From Gemmatimonadaceae bacterium (GTDB taxonomy: Bacteria; Gemmatimonadota; Gemmatimonadetes; Gemmatimonadales; Gemmatimonadaceae), in assembly GCA_016742275.1 (NCBI GenBank), contig JACVCD010000007.1, forward strand, positions 166,312-230,311: 64,000 bases of DNA. The letters run 5' to 3'. The notes below the pieces were generated by a model. It was not told the DNA's origin. It saw only the letters and a program-made list of their open reading frames with translations, and searched no databases. Shown one piece after another: positions 1-7,832 of the stretch. A program made the translations under genes and the position numbers. Each line of letters begins with the position of its first letter. The first letter of the stretch is position 1.

Positions 1-2349
1 GCGGATGGTTTTTCACCGTCGCCGAGTGGTGATCAAGTGGCCGTGGATTTCCATGGGGAAATCGTGATCGTGCCGAGTGAAGCTGGCGTTGGTGAACGCA
101 TGGCCGTGACCAACTCACCGTGGCGCGAGCGATATCAGACCTGGTCACCAGACGGACGCACGATCGCCTACGTAAGCGACGAGTCGGGCGAGGAAGAAGT
201 GTGGGTGTACGACCTGGCATCAGCACAGCGTCGCAAAATCACGACACAGGAATCGATCAAGAGTGATCTCACCTGGGCACCGAATTCGCGGAAACTCGCG
301 TACTCGGGCGCGAATCGCCTGTGGGAGGTTGATGTTGCTGGTGGATCGCCGCGTGAATTGGCGTTCAATCAGGCAGGTGGATTCACGATTGGACAGTACA
401 GCAACGACGGCAACTGGCTCACGTACACCAAGCGTGATGACGACCAGAACGCTGAAGTCTTCGTGTTCGATGTGCGGGCGCGGCGCGAGACGAACGTGAC
501 GCGCAATCCGTTCAATGACAACAACGGCGTGCTGACACCCGACGGCAAGCACGTGTTGTTCACGTCCTCACGCGACAACGGTGTATCGCAGCTGTTCATC
601 GTGTCGTTGGCGAAGCTCACGGAAGATCCGAATGACCCACTGGTGCGCGAGCGGCAGCGTCGCACGACGGGGAATACAGGCGGCGGCGCGGCCGCAGCGC
701 GCGAGCGTGGTGATTCCACGGCAGCAAACTCGGCGACCGGACCAGCCGCATTCGCTGTCACGATCGATGCGGCCGGTATCGAGGAGCGCGCTATCCAGCT
801 GACGCGCGGATCCACGCCCGTTGGAGCGTTCTTCCTCTCGCGTGATGGCCGCACGGTGTACTTCACGCAGGGCGGCGGCGGTGGATTCGGTGGTGGCGGT
901 GGTCAGGCGGCGCCCGCCGATCCTGAAAGCCCGAACGTCGGCCTCTTTTCCATGGGCATCGATGGCCTCAATCGTCGGCGCATTGCCGGTGGCACGTACC
1001 CGCAGCTCACACCCACCCATGATCGTCGCGCGATTTTCTTCCGTCGTCCGTCGCGAGGTGGTGACGCTGGTGAAGGCGGTGGCGGCGGAATGGAGATCAG
1101 CAAGCTGGTGCTCGCCACTCCGCAGCGTGCCGAGCCGGTGAACTTCAGCTTCCCGGTCCGCGTCGATGCCCGCGCCGAGCGTGAGCAGTTGTTCGAGGAA
1201 TCGTGGCGTGTGATGAAGTACCGCTTCTACGACGAGAAGATGCACGGCCGCGACTGGAACGCGATCAAGTCGCGCTACAAGCCGCTGTTGGCATACGTCG
1301 GTACCAACGAAGACGTGTATGACCTCGCGAACGAGATGATCGGCGAGCTCAATGCTTCGCACACCGGCGTGAATGGTCCGCCGTCGCGCAGTATGCCCAA
1401 CGTATACACCACGCGGTATCTGGGCTTCGAACTCGAGCCCGATGCCAGCGGTCGGTATCGCGTGGGCCATGTCTACAAGGGAGGCCCGGCTGACAAGGAG
1501 TGGCTCGGCATCTCCAAGGGCGACTACGTGCTGGCAGTAAACGGCACCGAGCTCAAGTCGGGCGACAACTACGAGCGCATCATGGCGACGGCGCTCAACG
1601 AGTACATCCCGGTTCGTGTTGCCCGCACCGCATCCGGCGAAGCTGCGCGCACCGTGCGTATTGCCAGCGTCACCTCACTCGGCGACATCAAGTACGAAGA
1701 GTGGGTGGCCAATAATCGCGCGCAGGTGGAGAAGGAAACGAACGGCGATATCGCTTACGTGCATATCCGCGCCATGAACCAGCCGTCGCTGGCGCGTTTC
1801 CGCAACGAGATCGATCAGTTCTCGAACAAGAAGGGCATCATCGTGGACATCCGCTACAACGGCGGTGGCAATATCGATCAGGAGTTGATCGATATCCTCG
1901 AGCGGCAGCCCTATCAGTTCTGGAACAATCGCAATGGATCGCGCACCTGGGGACGTCGCCCGCGTCAGGCGATTGCTGGCCCCAAGGTCATGATGATCAA
2001 CGCGCGCTCCGGCTCTGACAGTGAAGTCACGCCGATGGCGTTCCGTCAGCTGGGTCTGGGACGCATCGTGGGCAATCCGACGGCCGCAGCCGTCATTGCC
2101 ACCGGTTCGTATAACCTCATCAACGGTGGCACCATTCGCACACCTGGTTCGCTCGTGGTGACCTACGATCCCACGAAGCCGAACAACTACGGTGTCAATC
2201 TCGAAAACCTTGGCGTTCCCCCCGATGTGTGGGTGAAGAACTCACCCAACGACGAAGTGAAGGGAATCGATCAGGAACTCAAGACGGCGATCGAAGAGGC
2301 GCTCAAGGCGCTGCGTGCGTTGCCCTCGAAGATCTCGTCGAACAACTGA
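1..2349 (+). CDS. Tricorn-like S41 protease, 5' end missing
   Basis: The reading frame is open at base 1, so the start lies outside the window; 782 residues are visible. The N-terminal half has repeated propeller phrases (WSPDGRTIAYVSDESG, LTPDGKHVLFTSS), followed by a Gly-rich stretch near codons 290-302. A tricorn core region follows, then a PDZ domain (about codons 470-560) and an S41 peptidase domain (about 575-740). In tricorn the active site uses a Ser-His pair and a second Ser-Asp; here a Ser-His sits at codons 453-454 (ELNASHTG) and a Ser-Asp at codons 672-673 (SGSDSE). The family degrades oligopeptides; export is likely but the N-terminus cannot be seen. An S9 peptidase starts 17 bases downstream, probably in the same operon. 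Confidence 0.9.
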   Translation, partial: ADGFSPSPSGDQVAVDFHGEIVIVPSEAGVGERMAVTNSPWRERYQTWSPDGRTIAYVSDESGEEEVWVYDLASAQRRKITTQESIKSDLTWAPNSRKLAYSGANRLWEVDVAGGSPRELAFNQAGGFTIGQYSNDGNWLTYTKRDDDQNAEVFVFDVRARRETNVTRNPFNDNNGVLTPDGKHVLFTSSRDNGVSQLFIVSLAKLTEDPNDPLVRERQRRTTGNTGGGAAAARERGDSTAANSATGPAAFAVTIDAAGIEERAIQLTRGSTPVGAFFLSRDGRTVYFTQGGGGGFGGGGGQAAPADPESPNVGLFSMGIDGLNRRRIAGGTYPQLTPTHDRRAIFFRRPSRGGDAGEGGGGGMEISKLVLATPQRAEPVNFSFPVRVDARAEREQLFEESWRVMKYRFYDEKMHGRDWNAIKSRYKPLLAYVGTNEDVYDLANEMIGELNASHTGVNGPPSRSMPNVYTTRYLGFELEPDASGRYRVGHVYKGGPADKEWLGISKGDYVLAVNGTELKSGDNYERIMATALNEYIPVRVARTASGEAARTVRIASVTSLGDIKYEEWVANNRAQVEKETNGDIAYVHIRAMNQPSLARFRNEIDQFSNKKGIIVDIRYNGGGNIDQELIDILERQPYQFWNNRNGSRTWGRRPRQAIAGPKVMMINARSGSDSEVTPMAFRQLGLGRIVGNPTAAAVIATGSYNLINGGTIRTPGSLVVTYDPTKPNNYGVNLENLGVPPDVWVKNSPNDEVKGIDQELKTAIEEALKALRALPSKISSNN

Positions 2350-2366
2350 CAGCTGCCTTAACTCTC

Positions 2367-5279
2367 ATGCGCACACTTTCTCCTTCCTTTCGCGGCCGGT
2401 TAATCGCCGGTTTGCTCGCCACCATCCCGGTTGTACCGACTGGGATGATGGCGCAGGGCCCGGTGGTTCGGTCCCCTGAGAACGCATCTGACAATTCGAG
2501 TGCATCGGGCAAGGTTCGCCGGACACTCACACTCGCGGACTATGGCGCGTGGAGTCGCATTGTGACTCCGACACTTTCTGCCGATGGTCGCTGGATGGCG
2601 TTCGCCTATCAGCCAAACGATGGTGATGCCACGTTGCATCTGCGCGCACTCGATGCTGCGACGCGATACTCCGTTCCTGTCGGATCGGCTCCGGTCTTTA
2701 CGGAGAACGGCGGGTGGGTAGGGTACTTCGTCAGTCCGGCATCGCGTCGACCTGGCGGTGCACCAGGCGCTGGTGGCGGACGTCCTGGTGGCGCACCGCC
2801 TACGGCTCCTCCGGGAGCTCGGCCCGGTGGGGCAGCCGGCGCAGCGCCCGGCGGACGTCGCGCAGAATTCCGCGATCTGGCGACCGGTGCCACGGTTACC
2901 GTGTCGAACGCAGCCACATTCAAGTTCAGCGACGACTCGAAGTGGGTGGCGGTGCGCACGAACAAGGCGCAAGCCGACGCACGCCACAACGGGGCTGATC
3001 TCATTCTGCGTGAACTGGCCACTGGCACGGTGCGCAACGTTGGCAATGTGAACTTGTACGAGTTCGATGCCTCGGGTCGCTATCTCGCGTACACCGTCGA
3101 CGCTGCGGATCGCCAGGGCAACGGCATCTATCTGCTCGATCTCGCGAGCGGGGAGTCGCAGGCACTCTCGAGCGCAGCCAAGGACTACGATCAGCTGGCG
3201 TGGAGCGCCACGGGTGCAAACCTCACCGTGTTGCGCGGGGAGAAGCCGGACGGCAAGAAGCTCAAGAGCAATACATTGCTGGTGTGGCGCGATCTCGGAA
3301 CGCCGAAGAAGAGCGCAACGGAGATCGATCCCGCCAAGGTCGCCGGCTTCCCCGCAGACATGGTGGTGAGCGAGTACTCGGCGCCGCGTTTGAGCCGCGA
3401 TGGTTCTGTGCTCTTCTTCGGCATCAAGGAGCAGGAGTCGGAACCGCCTCGCAGTGAAGAGGCCGTGGCCAACGTGGATGTGTGGCACTTCAAGGACCCT
3501 GAACCACAGTCGGTGCAGATCGTGCGGTTGCAGCAGGAGCGTCGTTCCACCTGGTCGGCGGCGTACCATCTCACGTCGCAGAAGTTCGTGCGACTCGCCG
3601 ATTCTGCCATGCGTACCGTTACGCCGACGCCCAATGCGAAGTGGGGCATTGGGCGCTTGGATGCGCCGTATCGTGGTGAAGTGAGCTGGGGCGGAAGTCG
3701 TGCAGATTACTATCGTGTGAATCTTGCCACGGGTGAGCGCACGCTGATTGCCAAGGCACTCACGCGCACGATGGGCTCAAGCCCGGACAGCAAGTGGTTC
3801 CTGTTCCTCGAGCAGGGCAAGGTGTACGCGTTCAATCTCGAGACGGCGCAGCGCGTGCAGGTCGATGCGTCGGCCAAGCGCAGTTTCGTGGATGTTGGTG
3901 ATGATCATCCGTACGAAAAGCCCACGTATGGTGTGGCCGGCTGGTCGCAGGACGGAAAGTCGGTGTTGCTCAACCATCAGTTCGATATCTGGCAGCTCGC
4001 GCTCGATGGCACGAAGGCTGTGAATCTCACCGGAGGTGAAGGTGAGGCCAAGCAGATTCGTTTCCGTCTGCAGCAGCTCAATCAGCCGCGTGGTCGTGGT
4101 GGTCCGGGCGGCGGACAAGGTGGCGGTTTTGGCGCCGCGTCGACGGAAGACCAGGGTGTCGATCTAACCAAGCCGCTGGTGTACAGCGCCTACGGGGAGT
4201 GGACCAAGCAGTCGGGTTACTTCCAGGGTGTGGCTGGCAAGGCGCCGACGGCACTCACCTTCGGCGACAAGAACATTGGTGCGTTGCAGAAGGCGGCAAA
4301 TGCTGACCGTGTGGTCTTCACGCAGCAGACATTCACCGAATATCCCGACTGGTGGACCAGCAAGTCGGATCTCTCCTCGCCGGTGAAAGTCACGGACGCC
4401 AATCCGCAGCTCGCCGAGTTTGCGTGGGGCCGCAAGATCCTCGTGGATTATCAGAACAGCAAGGGTGTGAAGCTGCAGGGCACACTCACGCTGCCAGCCA
4501 ACTACGAGCAGGGCAAGAAGTATCCGATGATCGTGTACTTCTACGAGAAGATGTCCAACACGCATCACAACTTCTCGTTCCCGGCGTACGACGATCGCCC
4601 GCACATGTCCACGTACGCGAGCGATGGCTACCTCGTCTTCCAGCCTGATGTCGTGTACGAAACGGGACGCCCGGGTACATCGGCCGTCGATTGCGTGACA
4701 AGCGCGGTGAAGAAAGTCATCGAACTTGGCTACGCTGACCCGGCGCGCATTGGCCTCCAGGGCCATAGCTGGAGCGGCTATCAGTCGTCGTACATCATCA
4801 CGCAGACGGACATGTTTGCGGCCACGGTGACGGGCGCTCCGCCAACGAATCTCGTGTCGTTCTACGATCAGCTCTACAAGCAGACGGGTACGGTGCAGCA
4901 GGGCATCATGGAGCTGGGTCAGGTGCGCATGGGTGTGGATAGCACGCCATGGACGGCCAAGGCGCTCTACGAGAGCCAGTCGCCGGTGCACAATGTGCAG
5001 AATATCAAGACACCGTTCCTCATTCTGCACGGTACGGCCGACGGGGCAGTGGACTGGGTGCAGGGGCTCGAGTACTTCAACGCTGCGCGCCGCAACGGCA
5101 AGAACGTCATCATGCTGTCGTACCCGGACGAGCCGCACCACCTCGGCAAGCGTGAAAACCAGAAGGACTTCCAGATTCGGATGAAGCAGTACTTCGATCA
5201 CTACCTCAAGGGTACGCCGGCGCCGCAGTGGATGACCAACGGCGTTCCGCAAGTGCGCAAGGGCGAACCCATCCGGTGA
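2367..5279 (+). CDS. S9 family prolyl oligopeptidase-type peptidase, secreted
   Basis: 970 residues from the ATG at 2367. An upstream in-frame extension to 2229 lies inside the preceding gene, and the 2367 start gives a clean signal peptide (RLIAGLLATIPVVPTG...AQG). An N-terminal propeller is followed by a C-terminal alpha/beta hydrolase domain. The catalytic triad is visible: Ser801 in GHSWSG, Asp892 in HGTADGAVDW and His924 in DEPHHLG. The usual GxSxGG motif is modified to GHSWSGY. Two low-complexity Gly/Pro/Ala loops interrupt the propeller (about residues 124-168 and 571-591), echoing those of the upstream tricorn-like gene. Probably cleaves short peptides in the periplasm; the exact specificity (DPP-like or acylaminoacyl) cannot be told. 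Confidence 0.92.
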   Translation: MRTLSPSFRGRLIAGLLATIPVVPTGMMAQGPVVRSPENASDNSSASGKVRRTLTLADYGAWSRIVTPTLSADGRWMAFAYQPNDGDATLHLRALDAATRYSVPVGSAPVFTENGGWVGYFVSPASRRPGGAPGAGGGRPGGAPPTAPPGARPGGAAGAAPGGRRAEFRDLATGATVTVSNAATFKFSDDSKWVAVRTNKAQADARHNGADLILRELATGTVRNVGNVNLYEFDASGRYLAYTVDAADRQGNGIYLLDLASGESQALSSAAKDYDQLAWSATGANLTVLRGEKPDGKKLKSNTLLVWRDLGTPKKSATEIDPAKVAGFPADMVVSEYSAPRLSRDGSVLFFGIKEQESEPPRSEEAVANVDVWHFKDPEPQSVQIVRLQQERRSTWSAAYHLTSQKFVRLADSAMRTVTPTPNAKWGIGRLDAPYRGEVSWGGSRADYYRVNLATGERTLIAKALTRTMGSSPDSKWFLFLEQGKVYAFNLETAQRVQVDASAKRSFVDVGDDHPYEKPTYGVAGWSQDGKSVLLNHQFDIWQLALDGTKAVNLTGGEGEAKQIRFRLQQLNQPRGRGGPGGGQGGGFGAASTEDQGVDLTKPLVYSAYGEWTKQSGYFQGVAGKAPTALTFGDKNIGALQKAANADRVVFTQQTFTEYPDWWTSKSDLSSPVKVTDANPQLAEFAWGRKILVDYQNSKGVKLQGTLTLPANYEQGKKYPMIVYFYEKMSNTHHNFSFPAYDDRPHMSTYASDGYLVFQPDVVYETGRPGTSAVDCVTSAVKKVIELGYADPARIGLQGHSWSGYQSSYIITQTDMFAATVTGAPPTNLVSFYDQLYKQTGTVQQGIMELGQVRMGVDSTPWTAKALYESQSPVHNVQNIKTPFLILHGTADGAVDWVQGLEYFNAARRNGKNVIMLSYPDEPHHLGKRENQKDFQIRMKQYFDHYLKGTPAPQWMTNGVPQVRKGEPIR

Positions 5280-5284
5280 TGCAT

Positions 5285-5313
5285 CGGATGTGATCATCAG
5301 CCGATCACATCCG
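5285..5313 (+). terminator. Stem-loop after the S9 peptidase gene
   Basis: A perfect 11-bp inverted repeat (CGGATGTGATC / GATCACATCCG) with a 7-base loop starts 5 bases after the S9 stop codon. A short T run follows about 20 bases later (ATTTTC). The position fits a terminator, but the U tract is not immediate. Confidence 0.5.
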
Positions 5314-5375
5314 GTCACACCCGGGCGAATTTTCAAGTCCTCCAATTCGTGTCGGTGCGGCTCTATGTTGACGCC

Positions 5376-7730
5376 ATGACCGTCAACGCCGCACCGACCG
5401 AACTGGCCGACCGCGCACTGATTGCGCGTGTTGCCGCCGAACTCTCGCTGAATCCGCAACAGGTTCAGCGCACTCTTGCGCTCTTCGCTGAAGGCGCCAC
5501 ACTGCCATTCATTGCCCGCTACCGGAAGGAAGTCACCGGTGGTCTCGACGAAGTGCAATTGCGCGATGTACGCGAGCGCGCCGACTATCTGAAGGAAATG
5601 GAGGATCGGCGTACCGCGATTCTCAAGAGCATTGATGAGCAGGGCAGGCTCGATGATACGCTCAAGGCATCCATCCTTGCGGCTGATACGAAGCAGGCGC
5701 TCGAGGATCTGTACTTGCCGTTCAAGCCCAAGCGTCGCACGCGTGCCATGATTGCCCGTGAGCGTGGACTTGGTCCGCTGGCCGAAGCACTGTGGGACGG
5801 CACGCTCGACGATGCCGCGCTGCTTGCCAAGGCTGGTGAGTTCGTGCTGCCGGAAGTGGATGGCAAGCCGAGTGAGGTGGCGACGGCAGAAGCTGCGCTG
5901 CAGGGTGCGCGCGATATTCTTGCGGAACAGATCGCTGAAGATGCCGTGGTGCGTGGTTGGGTGCGTGAGGTCACGCGGGCCAAGGGTCTTGTAAAGAGCA
6001 GTGTGATTGCCGAAAAGAAGAGCGACGAATCGAAGTTCAAGGATTACTTCGAGTTTTCGGAATCACTGGGCACCATTCCGAGCCATCGCATGCTGGCCAT
6101 CCGCCGTGGCGAGACGGAAGGTGAACTGCTATGGCGTATCGAAGCTCCGGTTGAAGAGATCAATGCGCGTTTGCTTGGTGAAATCACCGTTGGACGGAAG
6201 GCCACGCAGCAGTTGACGCTGATTGGCACCGATACCTACAAGCGTTTGCTGGCACCGGCCATCGAAGTGGAACTGCGCGTGGAGCTCAAGACCCGCGCCG
6301 ACGATGAAGCCATTACGATTTTCGGCCGCAATCTCGAGCAGTTGCTGTTGGCCAGCCCGGCAGGTGAGAAGCGCGTGATTGGTCTCGATCCCGGCTTCCG
6401 TACGGGTGTGAAGGTGGCGGTGGTGAGTGCGACGGGTGCGCTGGTACACACGGATACGCTGTATCTGCACCAGGAGGACCGTTTCGCTGGCGCGGTGCGT
6501 GCGATGGTGGAACGCTTCAAGCCCGAACTCATTGCCATCGGCAATGGCACGGCCAGTCGCGAAACGGAAACGCTCACCAAGGCGGCGCTGCGTGAAATGG
6601 ACGCACCACGTCCGCAGGTCGTGGTGGTGAATGAAGCCGGTGCTTCGGTGTACAGCGCGAGTGATCTTGCGCGTTCGGAATTCCCCGAACTCGACGTATC
6701 GCTTCGTGGTGCGGTGAGCATTGCGCGCCGTTTGCAGGATCCGTTGGCGGAGCTTGTGAAGATCGATCCCAAGAGCATTGGTGTGGGTCAGTATCAGCAC
6801 GACGTGAATCAGACGCGTCTCAAGCAGCGTCTCGATGATACGGTGGAAAGCGCGGTGAATCGTGTGGGCGTTGAAGTGAACACGGCATCGGCGGCACTGC
6901 TGGGCTACGTGGCTGGCATTGGCCCCAGTCTCGCGCAGTCCATCGTCACACTTCGCGACACACGTGGCGGCTTCAAGTCACGGAAGGATCTCAACGAAGT
7001 GCCACGCCTTGGCGCCAAGGCATTCGAGCAGGCCGCCGGCTTCTTGCGTGTGCGCGGTGGTGCGCATCCCCTCGATGCCAGCGCCGTTCACCCGGAGCGC
7101 TACGCACTCGTAGAGCGCATGGCCAAGGACCTCGGCGTGAACGTCGGTGATTTCATTGGCAATGACGCGACGGTGGACCGCATCGATTTGCGCACCTACG
7201 TGAGCGGTGATGTCGGTATGCCGACGCTGCAGGACATCGTGGCCGAACTCAAGAAACCGGGACGTGACCCGCGTGCCGCGTTTGAGCCGCCTGCCTTCCG
7301 CGATGACATCCAGAAGCCCAGCGATCTGCTGCCGGGCATGGTGCTGGAAGGTGTGGTCACGAACATTGTGGCATTTGGTGCGTTCGTGGACATCGGCGTG
7401 CATCAGGATGGACTGGTGCATGTCAGCCAGATTGCCGATCGCTACGTGAAGGACCCGAACGACGCCGTGAAGGTGGGTCAGAAGGTCAAGGTCACCGTGC
7501 AAAGTGTGGACCTGCCTCGCAATCGCATTGCGCTCAGCATGCGCACGGATGGCGGCAGTGGTACAGGCCGAGCGCAGGGAGCGGCCGGCGAAGGCGGGAC
7601 GCGCCGCGATGTGAACAACAACAACGCGGGCCGTGGACCCAGCCGCCCGACTGGTGGAAACAAGCCTGCACCCAAGCCATTTGTGCCCACCAAGGGCTCC
7701 ATTGCACCAAACGGGATCCGGTTCAAGTAG
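5376..7730 (+). CDS. tex: Tex, S1-domain RNA-binding transcription accessory protein
   Basis: 784 residues from the ATG at 5376; an in-frame GTG at 5349 would add nine residues (neither has a clear ribosome binding site). Domain order follows Tex: N-terminal helical region with FIARYRKEVTGGLDE, a YqgF-like RNase H fold (VIGLDPGFRTGVKVAVV), a helix-hairpin-helix segment (GYVAGIGPSLAQSIV) and a C-terminal S1 domain (GVVTNIVAFGAFVDIGVHQD). A basic Gly/Asn/Pro-rich tail of about 60 residues follows the S1 domain and is probably disordered. Tex is a cytosolic nucleic-acid-binding protein linked to transcription and RNA turnover. Confidence 0.96.
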   Translation: MTVNAAPTELADRALIARVAAELSLNPQQVQRTLALFAEGATLPFIARYRKEVTGGLDEVQLRDVRERADYLKEMEDRRTAILKSIDEQGRLDDTLKASILAADTKQALEDLYLPFKPKRRTRAMIARERGLGPLAEALWDGTLDDAALLAKAGEFVLPEVDGKPSEVATAEAALQGARDILAEQIAEDAVVRGWVREVTRAKGLVKSSVIAEKKSDESKFKDYFEFSESLGTIPSHRMLAIRRGETEGELLWRIEAPVEEINARLLGEITVGRKATQQLTLIGTDTYKRLLAPAIEVELRVELKTRADDEAITIFGRNLEQLLLASPAGEKRVIGLDPGFRTGVKVAVVSATGALVHTDTLYLHQEDRFAGAVRAMVERFKPELIAIGNGTASRETETLTKAALREMDAPRPQVVVVNEAGASVYSASDLARSEFPELDVSLRGAVSIARRLQDPLAELVKIDPKSIGVGQYQHDVNQTRLKQRLDDTVESAVNRVGVEVNTASAALLGYVAGIGPSLAQSIVTLRDTRGGFKSRKDLNEVPRLGAKAFEQAAGFLRVRGGAHPLDASAVHPERYALVERMAKDLGVNVGDFIGNDATVDRIDLRTYVSGDVGMPTLQDIVAELKKPGRDPRAAFEPPAFRDDIQKPSDLLPGMVLEGVVTNIVAFGAFVDIGVHQDGLVHVSQIADRYVKDPNDAVKVGQKVKVTVQSVDLPRNRIALSMRTDGGSGTGRAQGAAGEGGTRRDVNNNNAGRGPSRPTGGNKPAPKPFVPTKGSIAPNGIRFK

Positions 7731-7745
7731 AGGCTGCTGAGGAGA

Positions 7746-7783
7746 AGTTTCCCCGCACCCTTCAAGTAGGATGCGGGGAAGCT
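7746..7783 (+). terminator. Stem-loop after tex
   Basis: Twelve-base arms with one mismatch (AGTTTCCCCGCA / TGCGGGGAAGCT) around a 14-base loop, starting 15 bases after the tex stop codon. No U tract follows, so this could be a weak terminator or an mRNA 3' end stabiliser. Confidence 0.45.
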
Positions 7784-7832
7784 GCTACATTGCAGGGATG
7801 TATCCGAACGTCCCGAATTCGATCGTTCCGGC

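Noticed and set aside
568..1470. 300-residue minus-strand frame inside the tricorn-like gene
   Set aside because: Antisense shadow with no motif or ribosome binding site.
2400..3569. 389-residue minus-strand frame inside the S9 peptidase gene
   Set aside because: Arg/Cys/His-rich shadow of a verified peptidase gene.
4164..5558. 464-residue minus-strand frame antisense to the S9 peptidase and tex start
   Set aside because: His/Arg-rich shadow composition, typical of antisense frames in GC-rich genes, and fully opposite a well-supported gene.
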